A stretch of 64,000 nt of DNA from Lepidostoma basale. Its lineage: Eukaryota; Arthropoda; Insecta; Trichoptera; Lepidostomatidae. The notes below the pieces were generated by a model. That model was not told the origin of the DNA. It ran no database searches and was given only the letters and a program-made list of their open reading frames with translations. A program made the translations under genes and the position numbers. Location: positions 1-64,000 of the forward strand of contig JAHDVF020000742.1 of the NCBI GenBank assembly GCA_022606425.2, in the 5' to 3' direction. The first letter of the stretch is position 1. Every line of letters starts with the position of its first letter. Below, one piece after another: positions 43,215 through 54,115 of this stretch.

Positions 43215-44820
43215 GAGTAACCGTCGCACATAGGTGGATTTAAATGATTTAGGCGGTCAAAATTATTTTACGGTGTATTTTGACTTCAAATCATAAATAT
43301 TATCGTGAAAAATTGTCCTTAGTAAAAAAAAATTTTTTTCGCAGCCAAAAATATAAAAAAATACTAAATCTCGAGGAAAAAATTTTTTTTGTTACAAATT
43401 TTCCAAACAAAAAAAAATCTGGTTACAGATTAATAATTTTGGTGCAAATAAGTATTTTAAATTTGTTTATAAATTTATGGACAAATTTTAATCCATGTCT
43501 GAAATATCGGATTCGGTATTCGGTACAGCTGGTAGTAACATACTCGTATTCATTGTTTCAAGGCAAAATTAACCTGGTTTGATCGTTTTTTTTTTTGTTT
43601 GTTTCATGCTACTTAATAGTGGATCTGAACTCGATAATAATCTGTTATATATATCAAGGTTGCATTCCTCTCTCGAGAACTTTCTTGCGTAGTTTTCGCG
43701 GTATAATCGAAAGTGCTTATTTCTGGCTTCTGCTGCCTCTTCCGACAACTGTCCTACGGGTAATAAGGCATTTTCAATTACAGCTGCATCATGAATCAAT
43801 ATTTTATGCAAGGTCGGAGACATCGGGTGCCAACTATATAACTCGACATACAATTTCGCAGTTGCCATGGCATATTCATCAAATCGTTATTTTTCCCGTA
43901 GTATTTTCGAAGCATCCCCTTTTCCTCGAGCCTGTAATGTTGTTTGCGCTGCATGAACGATTACTTCTTTATTAAGCGAATAAGGTGTTTCCTCCGTTTT
44001 TTTTCTTTTAGTCTTCTCACTAGAATCTTCAAATGCTTTAGAAGGCCAACCCGGTCAAGTTTGCTTGTTTGCTGAAAGTTCAAATGTTCCTCCTAACCAC
44101 TTTTCATTAGTTTTAAGAAACATTGCTTCTTTTCTATGGGCTTTTGACCTTTTTTTTTTCATTGATGTTTTAAAATATGCAAATCTTTGTTTGAAACTGC
44201 TTAGATTATCTGGAGTGTCACCACAACAGGACAATAGGTGATTTTTTAGATATTTAATTTTTTCATCTAAATTAGGTAAATCTTGCTGCTGCATTTGATC
44301 GTAAAGATATTTACGGCTTACGGTTTTTGTACCCGATGTACCAGATATACCTAAAATTGAGAAAATCACACTTTATTACATTTTAAGAAAAAGTTGTTAA
44401 AAAAAGTGATGTCATCCTTTTAAAAAAAATAACTGTAATTTGGTCAACCGCAGCTATCCGCAGCCAAATTTTATGTCATTAATTAGTCAAATATAAGAAG
44501 TATACAGTACAGGAACAAACATTACGCGATAGGAGGCGATAATATAACAAAATGTCTTGTAAACTTGAAAATTAAGTAAAAATTTCATTACTAGACCACC
44601 TTTTTTTGAAGTTCTACAAATAATATAAAATAACTTTTAAAGTATGTTAAACACATCAACAAATATTGATTATTACCTGAATTATTCGAATCCATAACGA
44701 TAACTTCGAAATATTAGGTGGACAAGGCAAAATTCTCCTTGTTTAATGTTTACACTGAGAGCGCTAAGAACAATGACGACGTGCACTTTGTTAGGCGGAC
44801 AAGTTTCAACCACCTGCGCG
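43215..44820 (-). mobile_element. Possible transposable unit around the broken gene at 43569-44695
   Basis: ATAGGTGGATTTAAATGA on the left (about 43222) and, reverse-complemented, GCAGGTGGTTGAAACTTG on the right (about 44815) form weak inverted ends. The similarity is short, so the limits are tentative. The enclosed gene belongs to a family that is repetitive in arthropod genomes. Confidence 0.25.
43569..44695 (-). pseudogene. Broken two-exon gene of an unclassified, repetitive arthropod protein family
   Basis: Exon 1 (44695-44677) reads MDSNNS with donor TCAG|GTAATA. The acceptor TCAATTTTAG|GT starts exon 2 at 44350, in frame as G-ISGTSGTKTVSRKYLYDQMQ. The frame stays the same to 43569 with two in-frame stops, TGA at 44057-44055 and TAA near 43895. 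Landmarks are KYLKNHLLSCCGDTPDNLSS, GTFELSANKQ, GWPSKAFEDSSEKTKRKKTE, ILIHDAAVIENALLPVGQLS and EEAAEARNKHFRLYRENYAR. From memory, proteins with these N- and C-terminal blocks and a long middle occur in many copies in aphid, hydra and insect genomes; here the middle appears deleted. The biochemical function is unknown. Confidence 0.55.
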
Positions 44821-44824
44821 CGCA

Positions 44825-45400
44825 CACGGTCAAAGGTTCGTGATTGGGGATGATCAATTATTGTTACTGGGACAATTCCTTGGATCTAGGATTTTTTTGG
44901 TATTTTTAACATCGATTTTGAAATTTGACTTATGACCGGCTAATTCTTAACAATCCACGTAAGTGCGTCGGTGAATCTATTCAATTCTCTCCCACAAAAT
45001 TGTCGGAAAAGTACCCACCTTACTATTTACGGACGTCGGGTGCGGGAGTCTGAAAACACTTCGTATGGCAACATAATATTTATTATAATACTATAAATCA
45101 CGTTTAAATTTAGAACGGTCATAAAAAATAATACTCGCGTCAAAGAGATATATAGAGAATCAGACGTCAGAGGCGACTATCGCGAGACAAACATAATAAT
45201 AATATGCTGTTTACTCAAAAGGTACCATTTCTTCTAGTAAATCTAAATAATTGGTGAAACTAACGATACGCCATTTTCTCTACAGGCCGCGCAGTCGTGA
45301 TCAATACACTTCGTTAGTTTCAATTATATGATATTAATTTAAAAGAGTGTATTTTTATCACTGTATTTTAACTCTTTCATTCGAGGAGAGTGGGGGAACA
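44825..45400. other. Unassigned spacer with a 12-bp inverted repeat
   Basis: TGAAACTAACGA (45255-45266) and TCGTTAGTTTCA (45311-45322) are perfect inverted repeats about 45 bp apart, just upstream of the open frame at 45403. Confidence 0.4.
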
Positions 45401-45402
45401 AA

Positions 45403-45718
45403 ATGAATGAGAAATTGAATCAATGGACCGACGGACAGTTATTAAATTATTTCAGTCAATTCTCCGTATGCCACAAGGTACCGTACGGAGAATTGGATTT
45501 TATGTATGAACAAAGGTTTTCAAGAGAAAAACACATGCTTGAAAACAGATTTAAATCGTGGAATAAAAATACTCGTATAAACACCGCGAATTTATCAGGA
45601 TATGACAAAATTAAATACAGTTTCTTTTTTCAAATTATAAATAAAATAAATTATAAAAAAATAATGAAAAAAAAAATAGTATCGTGGTATTTTTTTTCGT
45701 CAATGCTTAGAGTTCAAG
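45403..45718 (+). CDS. Unrecognised open frame, possible first exon
   Basis: ATG follows GGGGAACAAA. The frame codes MNEKLNQWTDGQLLNYFSQF, KVPYGELDFMYEQRFSREKH, MLENRFKSWNKNTRINTANL and ends in a Lys-rich stretch. A possible donor TTCAAG|GTAATT lies at 45718. The first about 65 residues look like a folded protein, with mixed hydrophobic and charged residues and Trp. The C-terminal part drifts to poly-Lys of AT-rich DNA. I do not recognise a family. It could be a small host exon, a transposon gene or chance. Confidence 0.25.
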
Positions 45719-45759
45719 GTAATTATGTTTTGTCATTATTTATTGTTTCTTAAACAATG

Positions 45760-46004
45760 ATGAAAAAAAATAGTATTATTTCGAAAACACTGTATTTTCT
45801 CTGTATCCTAGGTGTAGAAAATTTAAAATTTCAAGTTAAAATTAAAACATTTAGTTAAAATTTCTACATCGAGCAAGGGCGTCTGTGTCCCGAAACATGT
45901 TTGTTAAAAGTGCACTAAAGTGTAGTGAAAATATAATCTATGTATTTAAAAAAAAATGAATCCATTACTTAAAGTGATGGTGAATATAGAAAAAATGATG
46001 TAAA
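45760..46004. other. Unassigned AT-rich spacer
   Basis: No gene signal. HP-like TTTCTTAAACAATGATG at 45747-45763 suggests an HP1 end scrap. Confidence 0.35.
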
Positions 46005-46197
46005 ATTCCATATTAAATCATTAATACGAATGACAACGTGTATTTTCTAAAAGTCTTCTATATTTTATGGGAATGACATGTTTCGCCATGCTAAGGCATT
46101 ATCAAAGATTTGATAACGCCTTAGCAAGGCGAAACATGTCATTTCCATAAAATATAAAAAAAAACTCTTGAAAAGAGACGACCCATTCGTATTAATT
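46005..46197. mobile_element. Hairpin element HP1, copy
   Basis: AATGATGTAAAATTCCATAT, then TTTTATGGGAATGACATGTT..TCGCCATGCTAAGGCATTATC is mirrored by GATAACGCCTTAGCAAGGCG..AAACATGTCATTTCCATAAA. The right end is CATTCGTATTAATTA. It is near-palindromic over about 150 bp. Confidence 0.7.
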
Positions 46198-46254
46198 ATG
46201 TTATGATGGCGCCGTAGCGCCGATAAAAGCTTCGGGTAAGCGGTGGGAATCCTC

Positions 46255-46256
46255 TA

Positions 46257-46299
<43 letters not shown>

Positions 46300-46565
46300 T
46301 GCTTATTATTAATGCGCCGTTTTTATGATGTAATCACCTCAAGGGCGCATTAAGACGTGTTTTAAATCTAAATGTGAACGCTGCATCTGATTGTTATTCG
46401 CGATCGATTAGAAAGTATAATAGAACAAAATATGATATTTTAAATTGGGTATAAAATATGAAAAAGATGGGTTTTCAGCTTAGATCTGAAATATGTCGGA
46501 TCATTTATGCATCTGAGGTGTAAAGGAAGATTTTTCCATGTCCAATCTCCGATAGGAGACGATCA
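46255..46565 (-). mobile_element. LINE-B 3' part with long (TAA)n tract
   Basis: A (AAT)n array at about 46256-46300 is followed by GCGCCGTTTTTATGATGTAA, CACCTCAAGGGCGCATTAAG, GATCGATTAGAAAGTATAAT and ATGTCGGATCATTTATGCAT. The same order is found at 1928 and 51235. Confidence 0.7.
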
Positions 46566-47285
46566 AGAAGAAGAATATTCAAGGAACACTTGATGGGATT
46601 GATAAGAATGGATGCCGAACGCCTAATTACGAGATTATTGTTATAATAAGTTCAAACATTTCGCTATATAAATATTACGAAATCCTCAAGGGACGACGTA
46701 GACATTTGACGACGTAAACAAAAACTCACACGTGCCGCCTCGTACAAAAAATATGAATGACATCACGTGCTATTTTCCGACCTGCAGCGGGCCGACGTAA
46801 CGGCCAAACCATCCAATTTGGATCGCAGAAGAGCATGGAGTAAATTTAAAATGACAGGTGCCGGGAAACTCGTGGGCGGGAATTTTCCCCGCCATTCGGA
46901 CATAACAAACGTCACACGTATCATCCACATAGACGGGGACTGCAAATAGAGCCGGGTGACTTATACTTGGATTATTTTCGAGACTATAAATAGTCCTTCG
47001 CCGCCTACTAGATCCTGTGTGATGAAAGCACACCCACGGGGCGACATTTTAGCCCGGCAATGAGATTGCACATGGATACTAGCGACTCCTACGTCCGGTA
47101 CGTACACAATTAAAGACTTTCTAGAAATCTCCGGACTCCACTCGACTTCAAGAAAATTCATTAAAAACGGATATAAATTCATTTCAAAGAAATGCCATTT
47201 GAAACTAATACGACATACGATAGGAACCTACCCAAGTACAAGTGGCGTTTTTCCTCTAGCTATTTTTAAATCCAAATCATTAATT
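46566..47285. other. Unassigned, moderately CpG-rich spacer
   Basis: No transposon hallmark. Overlapping small frames on both strands (46763-47033) lack recognisable domains. Confidence 0.35.
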
Positions 47286-47289
47286 TCCT

Positions 47290-47700
47290 AATAGCGCGAA
47301 TGATAGTGTTATGAACAAAATAATTAAAGGATCATTAAGATGATTTGGACATATGGAAATAATGAATGAAGAAAGTATGGTAAAAAAATACATGTTAATA
47401 ATGTAATTGGAACTACAAATAGAGGAAGACCCGAGGAAAACGTGGCACGATCTAATAAGTTGTATACAAGCAGTGTAAGCGGAAAAAGATGCCGAGGATA
47501 GCCGAGGAAAGCATGGCACGACCAAATTAATAAATTAATTAAAAGACGGCCACATTGAAAGTCGGAAAAATCGACGAGCGTGCATGTTATGATGTATAAA
47601 TGTAGAGGAATCTCGAGAGGTATATCAGGTCGGAGCAGTATGGCGGTCAATCCTCTCTGCCTACCCCTTCGGAGAAATGATGTAATGGTTAGATAGTTCG
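47290..47700 (+). mobile_element. LINE-A 3' end
   Basis: Reads ATGAACAAAATAATTAAAGG, AGATGATTTGGACATATGGA (RWFGHME), GAGGAAAACGTGGCACGATC (RKTWHD), a partial duplication of the same block at 47485-47530, then GGCGGTCAATCCTCTCTGCC and GGTTAGATAGTT. Confidence 0.7.
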
Positions 47701-47704
47701 TTTT

Positions 47705-48250
47705 TTATTATTAATTTCTTTTATATTCGTTTTGTGCTGTGGATTCACATTTGAATAGTATTCAATTAACTTTCAAAAGTTACTCAACATTTTTTTATCT
47801 GATATTATTTTATTTATCTGTGAACGCTCATTGAAATTTTTTTTCAATGAGCGTGTCCTTTACGTAATTAAATAACAGCACAGATACTTTCCGACAAAAG
47901 TTTGAATTGTAAAAAGGATAAAGTAACACAAATATAGTTAAAATAGTTAAAATACGTCCATTGTAGTGTGATTCCTGGGAATATTATTTCTAATATGTAT
48001 TACACATCGTCCCCATAAAACGATTAGTCATAATAATCTATAATGGTAAATTCTGCAGTTCCGCAAACTGCATTATCGAAAACACACAGCCATTAATATC
48101 GTCCTTTCCAAGAAGATGAAGAAATTAATTCATTGCGAGTAGAATGACAATAAAAACCTCGAGTGCCACTTCCGGCTTGCAAATAAAACTAACGCTATTT
48201 AACCCCTTATCTAGGAAAAAAAATTACAAATATAAGAAGAAAAAAAATCA
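47705..48250. other. Unassigned AT-rich spacer
   Basis: A short inverted repeat, CGCTCATTGAAATTTTTTTTCAATGAGCG at about 47826-47854, forms a 13-bp stem. Nothing else was recognised. Confidence 0.4.
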
Positions 48251-48264
48251 AAAAATTAAATTTA

Positions 48265-48945
48265 TTTATTTTAATAAAGGATTACTGCGTTGGTTTGGAC
48301 ATATGTAACGCATGAATGTAGAAATAATTGTGAAATCCAGAAAATATGAAATCCTTTAGACATATGTGTGGTAACACGATGTATGACAGAATTTCAAATG
48401 CTCATATTATTGAAGGAATGTAGACGGGAATAAAGTATTATAAACAAAATTATAAAAGGATCACTGCGATGGTTTGGACATGGATATAGAAATAATGGTT
48501 AAGAAAGTATTGTCCCAACCCTTATGTAAGGAAGCGAAAGTTCTGGTCCCAGCCCTTATGTATGGAAGCGAAGCATGGAACTGGCAGAAGAAAGATGAGA
48601 GCAGAATAAATGCGGTAGTGATGAGGTCCCTAAGACGTATGTCTGTACGACAGAATCTCAAAAGCTGATATAAGAAAGGAATGTAGAGCGAAAGAAGGTA
48701 TTATGAACAAAATTATGAAAGGATCGCTGCGTTGGTTCGGACATATGGAGCGCATGGGTGAAGAAAGAATGGTTAAAAAAGTGTACGATAACGATGTAAA
48801 TGGAGTACGGAGTCGAGGTAGACCGAGGAAAGGTAGACTCGCTGTATGAATGTGGAGGAAGCTAGAGAGGTATGTCAGGATAGAGTAGTGTGACGGTCCA
48901 TTCTCTCTGCCTACCCCTACGTGGAAACGGCGTGATGGTTTGTTT
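48265..48945 (+). mobile_element. LINE-A, rearranged copy with internal duplications
   Basis: The RWFGHM segment (AAAGGAT.ACTGCG.TGGTTTGGACATAT) appears at about 48280, 48455 and 48718. Between them lies a good block [28 protein letters not shown] (48555-48640). It ends with MVKKVYDNDVNGVRSRGRPR and the GTGATGGTTTGTTTTG tail. The copy is internally duplicated and dead. Confidence 0.7.
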
Positions 48946-48954
48946 TGTTTTGGG

Positions 48955-49180
48955 TTAATAAAGTATACGTTAATGGTGCGAATGGAACCTATGGAGTCGT
49001 CGGACACCGAGGAAAACTTGGCATGACCAAATCAATCAATTTTTAAAAGTCAGAAAAATGTTATATGGTATGTTGGCAGAATCGAAGTGCGTGTATGACT
49101 CGTTGTATGAATGTAGAGGAATTCAGAGACGTGTGTCAGGATCGAGTAGTGTGGCGGTCCATTCTCTCTGCCCACTTTTT
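48955..49180 (+). mobile_element. LINE-A 3' end fragment
   Basis: GTATACGTTAATGGTGCGAA, GGAAAACTTGGCATGACCAA, GTGTATGACTCGTTGTATGA and GGCGGTCCATTCTCTCTGCC follow directly after the previous copy. Confidence 0.65.
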
Positions 49181-49239
49181 GTTTGTTATTATTTATATAC
49201 CCATATCGATGAAAATGTATTTATAACAAATTTACTAGA

Positions 49240-49425
49240 AACTGGCTTCACGTGGCCGACATTCAATATTTAATCTATTTTATCTTACCACGTTTTCCTT
49301 AGTCTCCCTCTATTTCTTATTCCACATACATCGTTAACATATACTTTTTTTACCCTTTTTTATATATTCATTCTTGCAATGTGTCCAAACCATCTTAATG
49401 TTCCTTTCATTATTTACAACAAAAA
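49240..49425 (-). mobile_element. LINE-A fragment
   Basis: CACGTGGCCGACATTCAATA, TACCACGTTTTCCTTAGTCT and GTCCAAACCATCTTAATGTT are the reverse complement of the GRPRKTW / [10 protein letters not shown] part. Confidence 0.6.
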
Positions 49426-49639
49426 TATGTATGAAATTAAAATATTATATCCATATATTATATAAGTAGTTTTCTCGGTTTGTAGCAATTTTGCTACACC
49501 ATGCAATGAAGGGTTAAGTAAAGCTTACAATCGGCAAATTTTTTTCGAAATCCAACTATGAGAAATCGTTTCGTTAACGGACCGTTTGTGGTTGAATTTA
49601 TTTTTATCTCATTAATTCAATATTGTGCATTATTAAAAT

Positions 49640-49800
49640 CGAAACGAAAAATCTAGCTTAGATGGTAGGACTTTTGATAAGTCTCATCTACATCAAATTG
49701 GGCTTACCTCGTCCTCTGGGTCACTGGTTCGTTTCCATCACCTTCAGTGTAGCATGGTCGCCTGGGTGTCTCTTCCAGTTTATTTGAGATTGTTAATAAT
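49640..49800 (+). mobile_element. Possible second SINE family with pol III boxes
   Basis: TAGCTTAGATGG (49654-49665) fits an A box and GGTTCGTTTCC (49726-49736) a B box, about 60 nt apart. Only one copy was seen here, so it may be chance or a diverged tRNA relic. Confidence 0.3.
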
Positions 49801-49814
49801 GTCATATTATCCCA

Positions 49815-50325
49815 TATATGTGTTTTTTTTTGGGTCTGGTTTTTAAAATGACAACATTGATTCTACAGACTGTCAATTTGACAGTTGACAGTTGATTTGT
49901 AGTCAGTACGTTTTGCCATTTCACCATGAATAGATTTATGTCAGAACAGCGCTGGCAAATTGTGCAAATTTATTTTGAAAATCATGGTTCGGTTCGCCAA
50001 ACTTATCGTGCACTATGTCCATATTACGGTCGACATAATCGTCCATCCGAGCAAGTTATTTGGAAGACCATGGATCGTTTTCGCACCACGTACACTCCAG
50101 TGGATAATCCGCATTCACAAGGACGACAATTGTCGAAAATTGGATTTCACGATTGCGCTTCATTCGAGCTAGTCGTGGCGCTCATATGCCCGAAATCATA
50201 TTTAAACAATAATGGCATAAAATTATCTATTAAATAAAGCTAATATCATAGACATTAACATTATTTTAATGCGTTTTTATTTATTTTGAATATGTATCGT
50301 ATACCTTTAAAAAAATCACCCTTTA
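49815..50325 (+). mobile_element. Mariner-like transposon, deleted copy
   Basis: From ATG 49926 the frame reads MNRFMSEQRWQIVQIYFENH, GSVRQTYRALCPYYGRHNRP and SEQVIWKTMDRF, the N-terminal helix-turn-helix of a mariner-type transposase. It jumps after PHSQGRQL to an ORF end (ISRGSHMPEIIFKQ-like, frame-shifted). The right terminus AAAAAATCACCCTTTATA is clear; the left one is diverged. The catalytic domain is missing. Confidence 0.65.
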
Positions 50326-50364
50326 TATTAAATTATAACGTTACCTAAATAAATCAAGAAAGAA

Positions 50365-50520
50365 TAATTTTTTTTTCCATTATTGAGTTTATTTTTCTTG
50401 ACATACGTCGAAGGTATTACACACCTTCATCATCAGTTTATATCGTTTCCCTGATGATGAAAGTGATAAACCTTCGAAACACGCCGGGAAAAATAAACTC
50501 AAAAGTGGAAAAAAATAGTC
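50365..50520. mobile_element. Hairpin element HP2, well-preserved copy
   Basis: TATTGAGTTTATTTTTCTTG..ACATACGTCGAAGGTATTAC is mirrored by GATAAACCTTCGAAACACGC..GAAAAATAAACTCAAAAGTG, with CATCATCAGTTTATATCG and TTTCCCTGATGATG near the loop. Confidence 0.65.
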
Positions 50521-50524
50521 GCTG

Positions 50525-51230
50525 TCAAAGTAAAGACAATAAGTGAATGTAGTTAGTAAAAAAAAAACTATTATATTTAAAATGAACATCAAGAGATTTC
50601 GGTAAAATCATTAGATTATCGAAAAATATAGTGTTTTAATTAATATAAAATAATCGTCATTACGTAATTCCACAGTTTTAACGCCTCAAATCTATCAAAA
50701 AGTGATAAAAAAAAGAGTACGATATTAATTATTAAATTAATTAGAATTATACAATATACGAGTATGTCAAATTAAAAACAAAATATTCCCAATTTTTATA
50801 CAAAAAAAGGCTTTGGATAAAACCCTTTCGGGTTATTCAAATACGGTTTTCCCGTCACTTTACACCTGGGTAAGAACCGAAGTAAAAACAGTTTCAAGGT
50901 GCTTGCCTAAATTCTTGAAACTGATTTATTAACTAGAGGAAGTCACACCTTTGCAGATAGGATTAGTAGACACCTCGTTTCAAAAACAAAATTTATTTTT
51001 AATTTTAGTTGAATACGACTGCGCTTTGGGCGTACCAAAGATATAACTATTATATTTGAGTGCATTCGTTAATTTATTTTATTACTTGGAAAGTAATAAA
51101 GTAATAAATAAACGAATCCACTCAACAAATTACAACAATAATTTCTGGTTTGCATATTTAACATATATTTATAATAAACGTGTTTTTTTGTTGTTGAAAA
51201 CACCAAAATCCAAGAATTAAAATGATAAGA
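50525..51230. other. Unassigned AT-rich spacer
   Basis: TACGTAATTCCACAGTTTTAACGCC at about 50662 is an HP2-type end. Otherwise nothing was recognised. Confidence 0.35.
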
Positions 51231-51234
51231 TTCT

Positions 51235-51490
51235 GATAATAATAATAATATGCAAACTTTTATAGCGCCGTTTTTTGTGATGTAATCACCTCAAGGGCGC
51301 ATTAAGACGTGTTTTAAATCTAAAAATCTAAATGTTCGCGATCGGTTAAAAAGTATAGTAGAACTAAGTATAAATGTTTAAATTGGGTATGAAATATGAA
51401 AAAGATGGGTTTTCAGTTTAGATCTGAAATCTGTCGGATCATTTATGCATCTGAGGTGGGAAGGGAGATTGTTCCAAGCTGATGGTGTTC
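51235..51490 (-). mobile_element. LINE-B 3' part
   Basis: (ATA)n, GCGCCGTTTTTTGTGATGTA, CACCTCAAGGGCGCATTAAG, CGCGATCGGTTAAAAAGTAT and GGGAGATTGTTCCAAGCTGA. Colinear with 46255-46565. Confidence 0.65.
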
Positions 51491-51494
51491 AGTG

Positions 51495-51690
51495 TTTCAA
51501 TGGTAATGCTGTGCTGACCCTTATGATGGAAGTGCATCATGGAACTGGCAAAATCAAGATAAATGTATTAGAAATGAGATCTCATAGACGAATGCGTGAT
51601 TAATCTGTAATGATAAAGTGTCAAACGCAAATTTAAGGAGTGAATACAGTGTGAAGTGATATGAACTAAAAAATGAAAGGATCATCGGCA
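51495..51690 (+). mobile_element. LINE-A fragment
   Basis: CTTATGATGGAAGTGCATCA, TGGAACTGGCAAAATCAAGA (equivalent of WNWQ) and GAAATGAGATCTCATAGACG (EMRS.RR) on the + strand, then degraded. Confidence 0.55.
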
Positions 51691-51694
51691 TAAG

Positions 51695-51940
51695 AATGTC
51701 TTTGATGCAGGCTGGGTTCCGTCTCAGAGTGACCGATCCACTGCCATTTGCGTCTAGCGACTTGTTCTCTAATTGGTTTTTCGCCTGCCATGGTCCAGAG
51801 AACGGCATTTGACACTGTTTGGGGCCAATAGATTTTGAATATTGAGCGAAGGCACCTATTTATAAACACCTGGAGTTTACCAATAATGTCCGCGGTAGAC
51901 TTCCAAGTCTAACATCCGTACAGCAGTACGCTTTTAATAA
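51695..51940 (-). mobile_element. LINE tail (family with ...ARRKWQWIGH)
   Basis: The minus strand reads FIKSVLLYGC.TWKS, IIGKLQVFINRCLRSI, TVSNAVLWTMAGEKPIREQV and ARRKWQWIGHSE. The order (LLYGC..W......L..F...CLR.I....W....SN..LW...G..PI..Q...R.W.WIGH) is the ORF2 C-terminus of another non-LTR family. Confidence 0.65.
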
Positions 51941-51941
51941 A

Positions 51942-52620
51942 TTGAGTATTAAGTCTTTGAGTATTTCCGTAGAGATTTCACTTCTCATTACCTTGTCGAT
52001 TGTTTTGCCATTTCGTTTTCCAGACACCTCTTATTCTCTAAATGCGCGGACCGCCAAAGACGCGCTGCTTGCAATTATGTTTCATTTCATTTTCACCTTT
52101 CCCGAGAAGACAATGCATAACAAATTGCCGAATTCCATTATATCGCCCTGGAAGTCTTTTATCTCCGTACATCGTACATTCGTCCACAAAGGGAGAAGAG
52201 ACAAAGGCATTCTTTGGAGAATTAGCCGCTCCGGTGCAAGTTCCGAGTATGAAGTACAATATTATCTGCCTGTGTAGTTGTGCCCCGAGCCGTCCTAGGA
52301 AAAGTAATTAAATTGCCTTTTTGCCTTTCGCAATAGCGAGTCTCGATTCTAAGAAACACGACCAGCGTTCTCCACTGCAAGCTGCCCTATCCTTTAAGGC
52401 CATTACAGGTGCCCAAATTATATCCTTCGTCTATAATGTAATATTTGATTGACTTTAATAGGAGGAACTTGTAGATTAAAGGGATAAATTCCTTCGACAA
52501 ATTTACGTAAAAAATATACATTCCCCCCCATTAGGGCTATTTTAATATCTTAAAGGGAAAAATAATTTAATTTAAAAAAACACAGTTTTGTTAAAAATTC
52601 TTAGAAAATAAAATAACATT
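51942..52620. other. Unassigned spacer with overlapping open frames
   Basis: Frames on both strands (51942-52277, 52038-52259) have no recognised domain. The left part may still belong to the LINE at 51695-51940. Confidence 0.3.
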
Positions 52621-52639
52621 TCATCACTATTGACGGATT

Positions 52640-53125
52640 CTTCTAACTAACCATCACGCAAATAATGTATCCCCATACTTGTATTTCCTGACATACTTCT
52701 CTCGCTTCCTCGCCATTCATACATCGTGTCATGCACGCACGTCGATTTTTCCGACTCCTCACGTGGCCGACATTCAATATTTGATTTATTTGATCAAGCC
52801 ACGTTTTCCTTGGTCTTCCTCTATTTGTAGTTTAATTTACATCGTTAACATATACTTGTTTTACCATTATTTCTTCAATCGTTCTTTCCATGTGTCCAAA
52901 CCATCTTAATGATCCTTTCATTATTTTGTTCATAACATCATCATTCGCACCGCATTCACTTCTTATATTTCCATTCGACACTCTATCATACACAGAGAAT
53001 CAACACATACGTCTAAGAGATATCATTTCTACTACATTTATTCTACTTTCATCCTTCTTTTGCCAGTTCCATGCTTCGCTTCCACACATAAGGGTCGGTA
53101 CAAGAACACCATTGCGCACTCATAT
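52640..53125 (-). mobile_element. LINE-A 3' end
   Basis: On the + strand CTAACTAACCATCACG, TTCCTGACATACTTCTCTCG, GTGGCCGACATTCAATATTT, AACACCATTGCGCACT. In reverse it encodes [37 protein letters not shown] and [11 protein letters not shown], then degrades before the tail. The SAYP segment is deleted. Confidence 0.7.
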
Positions 53126-53559
53126 TACATACTTATATTATATCAACATGATAAACTTCATAGTCATAATAGTCATAATCGGTGTTGTCAGAAATTACCT
53201 CAAAAATAAAAAAAAACAAGTTGGCTAGTTGATAAAGATCGACAAAAATATGCGCGATAGCAATTCTCAATAATAACGTGTCGATATGATGTACAATGTT
53301 GATATTTAATACTGTTTGTTTCATGTGGTTTTTCAGCTTAAAAGAAAGGAAAAATAACAAAAAAGCAACACACAAAAACAAAAATGTTATTTTCATTACG
53401 GTGTGGGAGATTTGTACCACATACAAAACATATTTTCGCGTGCCATTTCCGAGACGAGCGTAACACATACTAGTATCGTTTGGAAATAATGTTGACGATC
53501 TAATAATTCACACATATATTTTATTTATTTATATATATAGGTGCTTAAAAAAAATGTTA
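53126..53559. other. Unassigned AT-rich spacer
   Basis: A minus-strand frame (53133-53468) is hydrophobic and AT-rich without a recognisable family, probably chance. Confidence 0.3.
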
Positions 53560-53599
53560 AACTCCATATAACGTATTTAATATTGAGAAGAAGGCATTT

Positions 53600-54115
53600 T
53601 TATAGAATGTACTTGGACATGGACTTGGATCTTCTGGCTTACAGAGGTTCAGCTCATGTGGCTATTCCTCTTACGTCTGGTGGGAACATTGTTGGAAGGT
53701 GATTTGGTGGGTTGTTAGTTTATGCGGGGGCATGATTTGTGTGGCCCGGAGTGTTCCTTTGAAGGAGGGTCGATTTTGGGCGCTTGTGGCGGCTGGAGGT
53801 GTTTGAGTCGTAATTTGAGAGGTCTTTTATTGTGGGGTTAGGATGTGAAGGGAGTCCTTTGTAAAAACGTTCGGCAAGTTTCAGAATGAATTCATCTATC
53901 ATCGGGATTCCCGATTCTAGGTGCAGTTGTGTGATCCTGGTCCATGAAGGCGCACCAAGCGATAAACGGATAGCCTTATTTTGCAGGATTTTGAGTTTTC
54001 GTATGTGACTCGAAGCTGCATAGCCCCAGATTGGGGCTGCATAAGTGAAGATCGGCCTTATGACCGTTTTGTATATCAGGAGTTTATTGTTGGTGCTTGG
54101 TTTACTGTTTCTAGC
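53600..54115 (-). mobile_element. Jockey-like LINE ORF2 C-terminus and 3' UTR
   Basis: The minus strand reads NNKLLIYKTVIRPIFTYAAP, IWGYAASSHIRKLKILQNKA, IRLSLGAPSWTRITQLHLES, GIPMIDEFILKLAERFYKGL, then PSHPNPTIKDLSNY to a stop at 53720. The (I/V)YKT.IRP..TYA.P.WG.A...HI.KLQ..QNK.LR pattern is typical of the Jockey clade. The polymerase core is absent. Confidence 0.75.

Noticed and set aside
45403..45753. Viral or Maverick-type gene
   Set aside because: I considered this for the unknown frame, but no capsid, polymerase, integrase or other companion gene is nearby and no family is recognisable.
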